The notes beneath the pieces were generated by a model, which was not told where the DNA came from, ran no database searches, and worked only from the letters and a program-made list of their open reading frames with translations. The position numbers and the translations under genes are program-made. This document shows positions 18,076 through 27,247 of a stretch of 38,041 nucleotides of DNA, piece by piece; position 1 is the first letter of the stretch, and each line of letters begins with the position of its first letter. The stretch is from assembly GCA_002842145.1 (NCBI GenBank), contig PHCF01000058.1, forward strand, positions 1 to 38,041, written 5' to 3'. The DNA comes from Betaproteobacteria bacterium HGW-Betaproteobacteria-6 (GTDB taxonomy: Bacteria > Pseudomonadota > Gammaproteobacteria > Burkholderiales > Rhodocyclaceae).

Positions 18076-19397
18076 TGGCCAAGCTGAAAGCCGGACTGCT
18101 CTCGCTGCGCGACCTGCTCGCCACCGCCTGGTGGATCGTCCTGCTGGCCGGCATCGGCTTCGTCATCGCTTACCAGTTCGTCGAGCCGGCGCCGCCGAAG
18201 AAGATTGTGATCAGCACGGGTAGCGAAAGCGGTGCTTACTACCAGTTCGCCCAGCGCTACGCGACCATCCTCGCCAAAAACGGCATCACGCTCGAAGTGC
18301 GCCCGTCGGCCGGCTCGCTGGAAAACCTGGCGCGCCTGAAAAACGACGAGGTGCAGGTCGGCTTTGTCCAGGGCGGGGTCGTCCCGCCCAAGGAAGATCC
18401 GGATGCCGAGGACGATTCCGGCCTGCTCTCGCTGGGCAGCGTCTTTTACGAACCGGTCTGGGTTTTCTATCGCGGCGACAAGGATCTGACGCGCCTCACC
18501 GAACTGCAGGGCAAGCGCATCGCCATCGGCCAGGAGGGGTCGGGGGTGCGCCAGTTGGCGCAGCAACTGCTTGACGCCAACGACATTCCGGCCGGCGACA
18601 ATCTCGTTCCGCTGGCTGGCCTCCTGGCGGCCGAAGAGCTGCAGCAGGGGCGTATCGACGCCGCCTTCATCATCGCGGCCGAAAGCGCGCCGGTCGTCCA
18701 GGTGCTGATCCGTTCGCCCGGCGTCAAGCTCATGAGCTTCGCCCAGGACCGCGCCTACCAGCGTCGCTTTCCCTTCCTGACCAAGCTCACCTTTCCGCGC
18801 GGCGTCGCCGATCTGGTCCGCGACTTTCCGCCCGACGACATCAAGGTGCTGGCCCCGACGGCCAACCTGATCATCCGCGACGACCTCCATCCGGCCCTGC
18901 AGGCCTTGCTCCTGCGCACGGCCAGCGAGGTTCATGGCAAGTCCGGGTTTTTTCAGGATGCCGGCGAATTCCCGGCCTACATGGACCAGATGCTGCCGCT
19001 GTCACCCGATGCGGCGCGCTATTTCAAGTCCGGGCCGCCCTTCCTGCAGCGTTACCTGCCGTTCTGGCTGGCCGTTCTTGTCGACCGGCTGATCGTCCTG
19101 CTGGTGCCCATTTTCGCGTTGCTCATCCCGCTGCTCCGGGTGGCGCCGGCGATCTACACCTGGCGCGTGCGCTCCAAGGTTTTCCGCATCTACGGTGAGC
19201 TGAAATTCCTCGAAGACGATCTGAAAAATCATTTCGATCCGGCCAAACAGGCCGACTACCGCAGCCGGCTCGACGCGCTTGAAGACGAAGCCAGCGCCCT
19301 GCACATTCCGCTCGGCTTCACCGACCTGGTCTATACCCTGCGCGAACACGTCAATCTGGTTCGCCACATCCTTGACAAGAAAGAAGCCTCGGCATGA
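18072..19397 (+). CDS. Membrane-anchored TAXI-family TRAP solute receptor
   Basis: 441 residues. An N-terminal membrane anchor (about residues 17-37) is followed by a TAXI-type periplasmic binding domain: KIVISTGSESGAYYQFAQRY, then RPSAGSLENLARLKNDEVQV, QGGVVPPK and GKRIAIGQEGSGVRQLAQQL. It then has a C-terminal membrane hairpin (FWLAVLVDRLIVLLVPIFAL) and a cytoplasmic helical tail. TAXI receptors bind dicarboxylates or amino acids for TRAP transporters, but no DctQM-like membrane partner is in the window. The C-terminal membrane region suggests a sensory or stand-alone role. It overlaps qor and the ParA gene by ATGA at each end. Confidence 0.85.
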   Translation: MMAKLKAGLLSLRDLLATAWWIVLLAGIGFVIAYQFVEPAPPKKIVISTGSESGAYYQFAQRYATILAKNGITLEVRPSAGSLENLARLKNDEVQVGFVQGGVVPPKEDPDAEDDSGLLSLGSVFYEPVWVFYRGDKDLTRLTELQGKRIAIGQEGSGVRQLAQQLLDANDIPAGDNLVPLAGLLAAEELQQGRIDAAFIIAAESAPVVQVLIRSPGVKLMSFAQDRAYQRRFPFLTKLTFPRGVADLVRDFPPDDIKVLAPTANLIIRDDLHPALQALLLRTASEVHGKSGFFQDAGEFPAYMDQMLPLSPDAARYFKSGPPFLQRYLPFWLAVLVDRLIVLLVPIFALLIPLLRVAPAIYTWRVRSKVFRIYGELKFLEDDLKNHFDPAKQADYRSRLDALEDEASALHIPLGFTDLVYTLREHVNLVRHILDKKEASA

Positions 19398-20020
19398 AAG
19401 CCTTCCTCGTCGCCAATCCCAAGGGCGGTTCCGGCAAAAGCACGCTGGCCACCAACCTGGCCGGCTATTTCGCCAGCCGGGGGGCCGAGGTGATGCTCGG
19501 CGACATCGATCGCCAGCAATCGTCGCGCGAGTGGCTGGGCATCCGCCCCTTTGCGCTGCCGACCATTGACACCTGGGCGGTTGGCGAAGACAAGATTTCC
19601 CGGCCGCCCAAGGGCACCACGCACGTTGTCCTCGATACCCCGGCCGGCCTGCACGGCAAGATGCTCGAGCGCGTCCTCAAGCTGTCGACGCGCGTCATCG
19701 TGCCGGTCCAGCCGTCGATGTTCGACATGCTGGCGACGCGCCATTTCCTGACCGAACTGCTCTCCGAAAAGGCGGTGCGCAAGGGCAAGGCCGATGTCGC
19801 CGTGATCGGCATGCGGGTCGATGCGCGGACCCGCGCCGCCGGCGAACTGGAACGTTTTTTCGCCACCTTCGAGCTACCCGTCCTGGCCTATCTGCGGGAC
19901 ACGCAGGTCTACGTGCAGGCGACTGCCGCCGGGATGACCATCTTCGACCTGCCGCCTTCGCGCGCCGAGCGCGATATCGAGCAATGGCAGGCGATCATCG
20001 ACTGGGTCGACGCCAAGTAG
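19394..20020 (+). CDS. ParA/MinD-type ATPase
   Basis: 208 residues. A deviant Walker A, ANPKGGSGKSTLATNLAGYF, near the N-terminus marks the ParA/MinD/Soj superfamily. DIDRQQSSREWLG and LDTPAGLHG give the A' and switch regions. It lacks the N-terminal helix-turn-helix of plasmid ParA and has no parB beside it. Such orphan ParA proteins position membrane, chemotaxis or storage complexes. Its start overlaps the TAXI stop, so it belongs to the qor-TAXI-parA operon. Its partner is unknown. Degenerate repeat copy 7 follows 3 bases after the stop. Confidence 0.88.
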   Translation: MKAFLVANPKGGSGKSTLATNLAGYFASRGAEVMLGDIDRQQSSREWLGIRPFALPTIDTWAVGEDKISRPPKGTTHVVLDTPAGLHGKMLERVLKLSTRVIVPVQPSMFDMLATRHFLTELLSEKAVRKGKADVAVIGMRVDARTRAAGELERFFATFELPVLAYLRDTQVYVQATAAGMTIFDLPPSRAERDIEQWQAIIDWVDAK

Positions 20021-20022
20021 CC

Positions 20023-20061
20023 ATTCCTAAGGTCAACCCGGGAAAAAGCCCAAAAACGCAA
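20023..20061 (+). repeat. 39-bp dispersed repeat, degenerate copy 7
   Basis: ATTCCTAAGGTCAACCCGGG then AAAAAGCCCAAAAACGC. It keeps the GGTCAACC core and the A-rich half but differs at many sites. It exactly fills the gap between the convergent parA-like and kinase genes. Confidence 0.55.
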
Positions 20062-23000
20062 TCAGGCTGATTCGGCCTCGACCGCCAGCCACTGCTCCAG
20101 CTTGGCGTAAAGCAGCTCCGGCTTGACCGGCTTGGCGATGAAATCCGACATGCCAGCCGCCAGGCAGCGTGCCCGGTCCTCGGCAAACGCATTGGCCGTC
20201 AAGGCCAGGATCGGCGTCGTCGCGTAGCCGGGCAGGCGGCGAATATGCTCGGTGGCCTGCAGGCCGTCCATGTTCGGCATCTGCATGTCCATGAGGATCA
20301 GGTCGTAGTGTTTTTTGGCGGCGCGTTCGAGCGCCACGGCACCATCATTGGCGACATCGATGACCAGTCCGGGCAGGCATTGCAGCAATTCCAGCGCGAC
20401 CTCCTGGTTGATTGGCTCATCCTCGGCGAGCAGGACAATCTTGCCGGCAAAGTTCTTGTTCGCTGCGCCGGCCTGCTCCGTGGGCAAGTCGGCCGTCCCT
20501 GGAGTCGCCTTGTCGAAAACCATGGTCAGCGTGAAGGTGCTGCCCTCGCCTGGCGTACTGGCGAGTTCGAGGCTACCGTTCATGAGCTGCACCAGTTTCC
20601 GGACAATGGCCAAGCCCAGCCCGGTGCCGCCGTGCTTGCGGGTGGTCGAGCCGTCGGCCTGCTCGAAGGGCGAGAAAATCCGCCCCTGCGCCTCCGGCGC
20701 TATCCCGATGCCCGTGTCGGCGATGGTCAGGCGGGCCGTCAGCGTGGCCGCCGTCTCGGCCACCTTCGTGGCGCGGATGGCGATGCAGCCCTGATCGGTG
20801 AATTTGACCGCGTTGTCTACCAGGTTGAGCAAAATCTGCTGCAGGCGCAGCGGATCGCCGAGCAGCCTGGCCTCGGCCAGTTGCGGGTCGATGTTGCGTT
20901 GTAGTTGCAGTCCCTTGGCCGCCATCTTGTCGCCGACCAGGCTCTCGATATTGGCGATGATGCCGCCCAGCCGCAGCGCTGTCCGCTCCAGTTTCAGCCG
21001 TTCGGCATCGATTTTCGACAAGTCGAGAATGTCGTTGAGCAGGCAGAGCAGGTGGCCGGCAGCCTTGTCAATCTTGCCCAGTTTGTCGCTTAGCTCAGGG
21101 TCGGTGCTTCGCCGGCTCAGGATGTGCGTGAGGCCGATGATGGCGTTCATGGGCGTGCGCAGTTCATGGCTCATGTTGGCCAGGAAGGTGCTCTTGGCAC
21201 GATAGGCCGCTTCCGCCGCCTCCTTGGCCAGTTGCAGGTCGGCGGTGCGCATGGCAACCAGTTCTTCGAGGTGCATTCGGTGGCGGTGCAGTTCGGCCTC
21301 GGCCTGCTTACGCTTGGAAATGTCGATGATGATGCCGATCACCGCCGGCTGCCCTTCGTAATCGACGGCGGTACCGAAGACCTCGACATCCAGCTTGCTG
21401 CCATCGCGGCGTAGGCCGGTAAAGCCATAGTGCAGCGCGTCGATCTCACCGCTTTCCCGGCGGCGGACGTTGTCGGCAACGGTCTGCCGGTCCTCCGGGG
21501 CGACCAGGTCGCTGACCGCTACCCGGTCGATGATTTCCGCCGGCGACTCGTAGCCGAAGACCTTGGCAAACCACGGATTGACGTAGCGGAAACGAGGTCC
21601 CTGGATGATATAAACGCCGGCCAGTGACTGCTCGACCAGGCCGCGGAATTTTCGTTCGGCTGAGCGCAGCTCCCTTTCCACCTCTGACCGCTTGGTGATG
21701 TCGTGGCCGACCATGACCAATGCCTGCCGGCTGCCGTCGGCAGCGAATAGCGGCACCTTGGCAACCTCGAAAACCTGCTCATTGCCATCGCGGTTGCGGA
21801 AAATCAGTTCCTCGTCGAGGCGCCCGCCATCGCGCCAGGCCTGTTCATCCGAGGCGTCGAGCATGGTCAGCGGCGCCGCGTCGAATATGCCTGAGGAGGC
21901 CAGTTCCTGGCTGGTCGAGCCACGGAAGTCGGTATCGTTAAGGCCGAGTAGGTGGAGCAGGGGGCTGTTTGCTTCTGTCCAGCGACCGGCGCCATCCTTC
22001 AGGCAGACAATGTCGGGCAGGGTATCGATCAATGTGCGCAGGCGCTTCTCGTTTTTGTGCAGGCGGCTGGCGTAGGCGGTGATGTGCCGCCGGTAGCTGT
22101 TGTTGCGCAGAACCCAGAAAAATACCATCAGGCCGCACAGAATGCCGCCGATGGCGATGCTGAGCGGCAGTGCCATGGAGTTGGCGCGATCGAAGGCGGG
22201 GCTGCTGGATAGCCGGGCGATCCACTGGTGGCCGCCAAACTCGATGGGCAGCGTGACGCGCTGGTGCCCATGCGTGCTCACCTTATTCTCGCGGCGTGAA
22301 TCGAAAAGCAGGTTTTCCGGCGCCACGGCCATGTCGTACAACTCGATCTCGACGTCCTTGTTGCTCGGGTTGAAGATGGTGCCGAGCAGATCCCGGGCGC
22401 GAAAAGCGGCGTAACTGAACCCGCGCAGGGCCGCCCGGCGTTCTTTGATGTTGCCGTGGGGCTGACCGCTGTGGAAGACCGGCATGTAGATCAGGAAGCC
22501 CGGCTGGGGTTGCCCGTCATTTTCCTGAACCAGCGTGATTTTCCCCGACAGGGCCGGTTCGCCGCTGTCCCGTGCCCGCGTCATGGCAAGGTGACGAACC
22601 GGCTCGGAGAACATGTCGTAGCCGAATGCGCGCTGATTAATTTGGGAAAAAGGCTCGAGAAAAACGATGCTGCTATACAGCTCGCGTGCACCGTCAGGCT
22701 TGATCGCGTAGTTCGGGAAGCCTTCGCGGCGGACCGCTTGCTCATGCGTCGCCCGGTCTTGCGGCTGGATCATCAGCGCAAAGCCGGTGGCCTGGATGCC
22801 GGGTAGTGTTTTGTCAAGTTGCAGGTTGAGTACATAACTCCGCCATTCGTCGCGCCTGACACTATCGCTTGCCTCGACGAAGGAGGCGCCGCCGCGCAAG
22901 ACCTGGGCGTGGGCCTGCAGGCGAAAAACCAGGGCGCTCCGTTCCTGTTCGGCCCGGTACAGGAATCGCTGATAAATCTGATCCTCGGTGCTTTGTCGAA

Positions 23001-23136
23001 CGATGCCGTAGAGCGCCGCCGTAATGGCCAGAATGATGCCGAGCGCAATCCAGGCGCCACCTTCGTGCAGCAAAAACTGCGGAAGGTGGCGGCCTCTTTG
23101 CATGCTGTCGAGCGGTATCGGCCGAAGTTTTTCCAT
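20062..23136 (-). CDS. Hybrid sensor histidine kinase (CHASE-PAS-PAS-HisKA-HATPase-REC)
   Basis: 1024 residues. A first membrane segment lies near residues 29-46, then a periplasmic CHASE-like domain to about 315 ([34 protein letters not shown]) and a second membrane segment at about 321-344. Two PAS domains follow (about 360-480 and 490-610), the second ending in [15 protein letters not shown]. The kinase core has H657 in [18 protein letters not shown], the N-box with N775, and G-boxes DTGIGI and GGTGLGL. A C-terminal receiver carries D950 in [14 protein letters not shown] and the lysine in FIAKPVKP. All catalytic residues are present. CHASE domains often sense small molecules outside the cell, but the ligand is unknown. 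The two-receiver regulator at 25598 may be a partner (inference). Confidence 0.92.
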   Translation of the reverse strand: MEKLRPIPLDSMQRGRHLPQFLLHEGGAWIALGIILAITAALYGIVRQSTEDQIYQRFLYRAEQERSALVFRLQAHAQVLRGGASFVEASDSVRRDEWRSYVLNLQLDKTLPGIQATGFALMIQPQDRATHEQAVRREGFPNYAIKPDGARELYSSIVFLEPFSQINQRAFGYDMFSEPVRHLAMTRARDSGEPALSGKITLVQENDGQPQPGFLIYMPVFHSGQPHGNIKERRAALRGFSYAAFRARDLLGTIFNPSNKDVEIELYDMAVAPENLLFDSRRENKVSTHGHQRVTLPIEFGGHQWIARLSSSPAFDRANSMALPLSIAIGGILCGLMVFFWVLRNNSYRRHITAYASRLHKNEKRLRTLIDTLPDIVCLKDGAGRWTEANSPLLHLLGLNDTDFRGSTSQELASSGIFDAAPLTMLDASDEQAWRDGGRLDEELIFRNRDGNEQVFEVAKVPLFAADGSRQALVMVGHDITKRSEVERELRSAERKFRGLVEQSLAGVYIIQGPRFRYVNPWFAKVFGYESPAEIIDRVAVSDLVAPEDRQTVADNVRRRESGEIDALHYGFTGLRRDGSKLDVEVFGTAVDYEGQPAVIGIIIDISKRKQAEAELHRHRMHLEELVAMRTADLQLAKEAAEAAYRAKSTFLANMSHELRTPMNAIIGLTHILSRRSTDPELSDKLGKIDKAAGHLLCLLNDILDLSKIDAERLKLERTALRLGGIIANIESLVGDKMAAKGLQLQRNIDPQLAEARLLGDPLRLQQILLNLVDNAVKFTDQGCIAIRATKVAETAATLTARLTIADTGIGIAPEAQGRIFSPFEQADGSTTRKHGGTGLGLAIVRKLVQLMNGSLELASTPGEGSTFTLTMVFDKATPGTADLPTEQAGAANKNFAGKIVLLAEDEPINQEVALELLQCLPGLVIDVANDGAVALERAAKKHYDLILMDMQMPNMDGLQATEHIRRLPGYATTPILALTANAFAEDRARCLAAGMSDFIAKPVKPELLYAKLEQWLAVEAESA

Positions 23137-23203
23137 TGTTGCGCTTTGGGTCGAACTGTTCTCACGATAGCACTTCCGGCGATGCGGGGGACGATTGATT
23201 GGC

Positions 23204-24118
23204 TCAGTGCAGCCCCTCGCTCAGGGCGCTCGCAACCTCCTTGTCGGCCAGCTCCTCGATGAACCAGAGGAGTGCCTTGCCATCCAGTCGGGTACGCCAG
23301 GCGGTATGCAAGGGGATGGCCGGGCGTGCCGTGGCCAGTTCCTTTTTAACCAGTCGCCCGGCGGCGATTTCCGGTTCGGCCAGCCAGCGCGGCAGGTGGC
23401 CGATACCCAGTCCAGCCGCCTGCGCCGCCACCTTGGCCCGTATATCGGGAACGCGCAGGACGTCCTGTCCTTCAAGCAGGCCGATGGTGCGGGCATCGAG
23501 CTCCTGCGAGGTGTCGGCGATGACGACGGCGCGGTGGTGGAGTAGTTCGCTGGTCGGGATGATGTCAGGCCAGGCAGCCAGTGGATGTTCCGGGGCGACG
23601 GCGAAGATGAAATCGGTATGCGTGCACAACAGGCTGGTCGCGATGCCGCTGCGTGACGGCGGGTCGCCCGGTGCGCCGATGGCCAGGTCGGCCCGGCCGG
23701 TCGTCAGGGCATCCCAGGTGCCGCCGAGGACTTCGCCGGAAAGCCGGATCTGGGTGCCGTGTCCGGCCGCGTAAAAGCGCTTGAGCAGCGGGAAGATACG
23801 CTCGATCGGAATGACGGCATCGAGCGCAATGCGCAATTCGGCCTCCCAGCCGTCGGCGATGCGTTGGACTCGGCGCTCCAGTTCGCTGGCAGCGCGGAGC
23901 AGATGGCGGCCGTCGTCGAGCAGCGTGCGTCCGGCCTCGTTGAGCGTGGCGCGTCGGCCTTCGCGCCGGAATAGCGTAATCCCGAGATCGCATTCCAGTT
24001 TGGCGACGGCGTGGGACAGCGCCGATGGCACGCGATGCAGCGAAGCCGCGGCCGCGGTGAAGCTGCCGAGGCGTTCGATGGCGTCGAGGATGAGGAGCAA
24101 ATCGAGTGATATTTTCAT
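23204..24118 (-). CDS. LysR-family transcriptional regulator
   Basis: 304 residues. The N-terminal winged helix-turn-helix reads [20 protein letters not shown] then [17 protein letters not shown]. The C-terminal effector domain is of the periplasmic-binding-protein type. It is divergent from the pirin and flavodoxin-like genes across a 105-bp region, the classic LysR arrangement, so it probably controls that pair. AT-rich sequence with several ATTAT/AATAT elements at 24121-24190 may hold its T-N11-A sites. Its relatives often sit beside pirin or quinone-reductase genes. The effector is unknown. Confidence 0.92.
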   Translation of the reverse strand: MKISLDLLLILDAIERLGSFTAAAASLHRVPSALSHAVAKLECDLGITLFRREGRRATLNEAGRTLLDDGRHLLRAASELERRVQRIADGWEAELRIALDAVIPIERIFPLLKRFYAAGHGTQIRLSGEVLGGTWDALTTGRADLAIGAPGDPPSRSGIATSLLCTHTDFIFAVAPEHPLAAWPDIIPTSELLHHRAVVIADTSQELDARTIGLLEGQDVLRVPDIRAKVAAQAAGLGIGHLPRWLAEPEIAAGRLVKKELATARPAIPLHTAWRTRLDGKALLWFIEELADKEVASALSEGLH

Positions 24119-24223
24119 GTGAAAAATATTAACCGATAGACTCGTAATTATTCGCTATTGTTTGTTGAACGCCATGAATATTATGGTGACTAATCAGTAC
24201 GATTCATTCACAAGGAGACTGAA

Positions 24224-24931
24224 ATGATCCTGCTCCGCCCTTCTGCCGAACGTGGCTATGCCGACCATGGCTGGCTGCGTGCCAAACACAGCTTTTCCTT
24301 TGCCGATTATTACGACCCTGAAGAAATGGGCTGGGGCGCCCTGCGCGTCATCAACGAGGACCGCGTCGCGCCGGGTACCGGTTTTGGCCGGCACGGCCAT
24401 CGCGACATGGAAATCGTTACCTACATCCTGTCCGGCACGCTCGAGCACAAGGACAGCCTCGGCCACGGCGGCTTCATCAAGCGCGGCGAGGTTCAGCGGA
24501 TGAGTGCCGGCAAGGGCATTTTGCATAGCGAATCCAACCCGTCTGCCGATGAAGAAACGCACCTGCTGCAGATCTGGATCGAGCCGGCGCAGCACGGCAC
24601 ACCGGCCAGCTACGAGCAACAGGCCCTGCCGCTCGACGAGTTGCGCGGCAAGTGGCGGTTGGTGGCCTCGCCGGACGGTGCCGACGGCAGCACGACCATC
24701 GGCCAGGATGCGCGCCTGTTGGCCTCCGTCGTCGAGCCGGGGGCAAGCATCGATTACCGCCTGGTAGCCGGTCGGCTGGCCTATGTGCACGTTATCTACG
24801 GTCAACTGGAAATAAATGGCAAAAACCTGAGTGCCGGTGACGGCGCCAAGATTGCCGACGAAACCGATCTCAAATTTTCGGCGAGCGAAGAAGCGGAAAT
24901 CCTGCTCTTTGACCTGCCGCCTGTCGCATGA
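24224..24931 (+). CDS. Pirin-family protein (YhhW-like quercetinase fold)
   Basis: 235 residues, a bicupin. The N-terminal cupin carries the metal-site histidines in GTGFGRHGHRDMEIVTYILS with further conserved LGHGGFIKRGEVQRMSAGKG and ILHSESNPS. This matches bacterial pirins such as YhhW, which can have quercetin 2,3-dioxygenase activity. The second half is the diverged cupin. A perfect AAGGAGA site precedes the ATG. It is followed 34 bases later by the flavodoxin-like reductase, and both are divergent from the LysR gene. A redox or stress role under LysR control is likely (inference). Confidence 0.92.
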   Translation: MILLRPSAERGYADHGWLRAKHSFSFADYYDPEEMGWGALRVINEDRVAPGTGFGRHGHRDMEIVTYILSGTLEHKDSLGHGGFIKRGEVQRMSAGKGILHSESNPSADEETHLLQIWIEPAQHGTPASYEQQALPLDELRGKWRLVASPDGADGSTTIGQDARLLASVVEPGASIDYRLVAGRLAYVHVIYGQLEINGKNLSAGDGAKIADETDLKFSASEEAEILLFDLPPVA

Positions 24932-24965
24932 CCCTTATTTCAAAAATCATTAAAAGGAAAACAGC

Positions 24966-25520
24966 ATGAGCAAAACCATCGTCGTTTATCACTCCGGCTA
25001 CGGCCACACCAAACGTGTTGCCGAAGTCGTCGCCGAAGGCGCCGCTGCCGAGTTGCTGGCCATCGATGCCGAAGGCAACCTGCCCGAAGGCGGCTGGGAC
25101 GAGCTGGCTGCCGCCGACGCCATCATCTTCGGCACGCCGACCTACATGGGCGGCCCGAGCTGGCAGTTCAAGAAATTTGCCGATGCCTCGTCCAAGCCAT
25201 GGTACTCGCGGACCTGGCAGGACAAGGTATTCGGCGGTTTTACCAACAGCGCCAGCCCGGTCGGCGACAAGGGGGCGACGATGATTCAACTGCACACGCT
25301 GGCCTCGCAGCATGGAGGCATCTGGGTCAGCCTCGGCATCCTGCCGGCCAACACCAAGGCTGCAACGCATGCCGATGTGAACCATCTCGGTGGCTCGGCC
25401 GGCCTGCTGGTCCGTTCGCCCTCCGACGCCAGCGTCGACGAAGTCCCGGCCGGCGATCTCGATACAGCCAAGCGCTACGGCCAGCGCGTCGCCGAAATCG
25501 CCGCCCGCCTGCGCGGTTGA
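24966..25520 (+). CDS. Flavodoxin-like NAD(P)H:quinone/FMN reductase (WrbA-like)
   Basis: 184 residues. The FMN phosphate loop is VVYHSGYGHTKRVAEVVAEG at the N-terminus. The second FMN-contact segment reads IIFGTPTYMGGPSWQFKKFA, and the third, DKVFGGFTNSASPVGDKG, resembles WrbA-type enzymes. These reduce quinones by two electrons, avoiding radicals. It is somewhat shorter than WrbA (about 198), so the exact family name is left open. An AAAAGGAAAA site lies before the ATG. It is the second gene of the pirin operon. Confidence 0.88.
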   Translation: MSKTIVVYHSGYGHTKRVAEVVAEGAAAELLAIDAEGNLPEGGWDELAAADAIIFGTPTYMGGPSWQFKKFADASSKPWYSRTWQDKVFGGFTNSASPVGDKGATMIQLHTLASQHGGIWVSLGILPANTKAATHADVNHLGGSAGLLVRSPSDASVDEVPAGDLDTAKRYGQRVAEIAARLRG

Positions 25521-25526
25521 CGGCGG

Positions 25527-25554
25527 GAGCGGGCGGCCCCCAGGCAGCCCGCTC
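25527..25554 (+). terminator. Hairpin after the flavodoxin-like gene
   Basis: A perfect 8-bp inverted repeat, GAGCGGGC / GCCCGCTC, with a 12-base loop, starts 6 bases after the stop. There is no T-tract, so it may be an mRNA-stabilising hairpin rather than a true terminator. TATAGT at 25560-25565 could be the -10 of the next gene. Confidence 0.4.
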
Positions 25555-25597
25555 GCTGCTATAGTGAGATCATTCCCCTTTGTTTCGGAGTGATCGC

Positions 25598-26335
25598 ATG
25601 GCACTGACAACCTCGCTGACTGACCTCGCCATCATTCTGGTCGAGCCGTCGCAAATGCAGGCGCATCTGGTCAGCCGCATGCTCGAGCATCAAGGCGTCA
25701 GGAAAATCATCACGGTCGACACCGCCAGCGCGGCGCTATCGGCACTGAAGGCTGAAAGCGGCAACGTTATCGTGATCAGCAGCCTTTACCTGCCCGATCT
25801 GGCTGGAACCGAATTGGTCGCCGCCATGCGCGAAAACCGTGACTTTGAAACCGTGCCCTTCATTCTCGTGTCCAGCGAAACCCGGCCGCAGGTACTTGAA
25901 CCGGTGCGCCAGTCCGGTGCCTGCAGCATCGTCGCCAAGCCTTTCAACGAACAGCAACTGTCGCGCGCGCTTTATGCCGCCGCCGACTACCTGAATCCGC
26001 CGGAAGACCTCGATGTGGCCGAAATCGAAAACCTGCGCGTCCTGGTCGTCGATGACAGCCTGGCCTCGCGCCGCCATTTGCGCCGCCTGCTCAGCGAACT
26101 GGGCATCGAACGCATTACCGAGGCGGTCAACGGCAAGGAGGCGGTGGCCCTGCTCGAACAGGCCATGGTCGACCTCGTCATCACCGACTACAACATGCCG
26201 GAAATGGATGGCCGCGAGCTGACCGAATACATCCGCACGCAAGCCGTCGAGCGGGCCGGCGTTTCGGCCATCTGCGACAAGCCTTTCGAAGCCGGCAGCA
26301 TTCGCCGGCTGATCAGTGAAGCACTGACCCGCTAA
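25598..26335 (+). CDS. Two-receiver response regulator with shortened second receiver
   Basis: 245 residues. Receiver 1 (about residues 8-130) has SerS62 where the phospho-aspartate should be (VIVISSLYLPDLAG), so it is a pseudo-receiver. Receiver 2 starts at LRVLVVDDS with D152/D153 and has the acceptor D197 in LVITDYNMPEMDG and the lysine K228 in ICDKPFE. Between EYIRTQ and AVERAGVSAICDKPF some 20-24 residues are missing in frame: the fourth strand with the switch Ser/Thr and the helix after it. This receiver is 99 residues long against about 120. The shortened domain is unlikely to fold or switch normally. The ATG at 25598 has GGAG 8 bases upstream. There is no output domain. Confidence 0.85.
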   Translation: MALTTSLTDLAIILVEPSQMQAHLVSRMLEHQGVRKIITVDTASAALSALKAESGNVIVISSLYLPDLAGTELVAAMRENRDFETVPFILVSSETRPQVLEPVRQSGACSIVAKPFNEQQLSRALYAAADYLNPPEDLDVAEIENLRVLVVDDSLASRRHLRRLLSELGIERITEAVNGKEAVALLEQAMVDLVITDYNMPEMDGRELTEYIRTQAVERAGVSAICDKPFEAGSIRRLISEALTR

Positions 26336-26347
26336 GGGAGCGGCGCG

Positions 26348-26480
26348 CCGGCGAAACGATGTGTTTCCCGGTTAGCCTCTGCGCGCCTGACGCGCACGGA
26401 TAATCCATGCGGATTATGCCGTTGGCGACCATTGTCACAAGCATGCAATGTGCATGCGCCAATCTTCGGGGCATTCCCCG
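26348..26480 (+). other. Run of five hairpins in the 219-bp gap before the PEP-CTERM genes
   Basis: Hairpins by eye: 26348-26371 (CCGG-GAAAC stem with one bulge, loop GATGT); 26381-26395 (GCGCG/CGCGC); 26397-26421 (about 10 bp, CGGATAATCC then ATGC then GGATTAT-CCG with one bulged G); 26422-26462 (outer TTGGCG/CGCCAA and inner CATTG/CAATG); 26467-26480 (CGGGG-CATT-CCCCG). No gene or T-tract is present. It may be a structured leader or small RNA, or a cluster of operators. It matches no riboswitch consensus I know. The remaining 26481-26554 holds the AGGAG site of the next gene. Confidence 0.4.
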
Positions 26481-26554
26481 GTCGTCGGTTTCGGCTCAAG
26501 TTGCGCTCCGCCGCAGGGTGTCATGTCCCCTATTCCGGATCAACAGGAGCAATT

Positions 26555-27229
26555 GTGAAAAAATCTCTGCGCTACATCGCCGCCGCTGCGCTGACCGCCG
26601 CCTCTTTTGCTGCCTCCGCGGCAGTTTCCATCACCGAAGTCGCGCCTTGGGCCAGCGGCAATTCGCTGGTCAAGGCTGACTGGTTCGAGTTGACCAATAC
26701 GGGCAGCAGCGCGGTCGACATTTCCGGCTGGATGGTGGACGACAGCTCAAATTCGTTTGCCTCCGCAGTGGCACTCAACGGTATTTCCAGTATCGCTGCC
26801 GGGCAGTCGGTGATTTTCATCGAAGGATCCGACAGCACAGCCGCCAGTTTCACGACCAACTGGTTCGGCGCCAATATTCCGGCCGATCTGGCCGTCGGCT
26901 ACTACAGCGGCTCGGGTATCGGCCTCAGTACGAACGGCGATGCGGTCAACATCTTCAACGCGGCGGGCGTGGTGCAGGCCAGCGTCGGTTTTGGTGCTTC
27001 GGATGCAACCGTGCCCTACCAGACCTTCGACAACGCTGCCGGCCTCACCAATACGACCATCTCCCAGCTCAGCGTCGTCGGCATGAACGGTGCCTTCGTG
27101 GCGGCCAACAGCGTGAACGAAATCGGTTCGCCGGGCAGCATTGCCGCGGTTCCGGAACCGAAAAGCTACGCCATGCTGCTCGCCGGTCTTGGCTTTATCG
27201 GCGCTCTGGCGCGCAAGCGTCAGCGCTGA
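26555..27229 (+). CDS. Secreted lamin-tail-domain protein with PEP-CTERM sorting signal
   Basis: 224 residues. A GTG start is used, because AGGAG sits six bases before it and the following VKKSLRYIAAAALTAASFAA is a proper signal peptide; the longer in-frame ORF to 26432 does not give one. The mature part is an LTD beta-sandwich (SITEVAPWASGNSLVKADWF, then ELTNTGSSAVDISGWMVDD). The C-terminus has VPEPKSYAMLLAGLGFIGAL followed by ARKRQR, a classic PEP-CTERM signal (VPEP, membrane helix, basic tail) cut by an exosortase. Such proteins are exported to the exopolysaccharide layer. No exosortase gene is in the window. It is followed 18 bases later by a second PEP-CTERM gene. Confidence 0.9.
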   Translation: MKKSLRYIAAAALTAASFAASAAVSITEVAPWASGNSLVKADWFELTNTGSSAVDISGWMVDDSSNSFASAVALNGISSIAAGQSVIFIEGSDSTAASFTTNWFGANIPADLAVGYYSGSGIGLSTNGDAVNIFNAAGVVQASVGFGASDATVPYQTFDNAAGLTNTTISQLSVVGMNGAFVAANSVNEIGSPGSIAAVPEPKSYAMLLAGLGFIGALARKRQR

Positions 27230-27247
27230 TTCGGGAGGGCATAGACC

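Noticed and set aside
26348-26480. Named riboswitch (for example a cyclic di-GMP type)
   Set aside because: The conserved GEMM or other riboswitch core sequences I know are not present, so only a structured region is reported.
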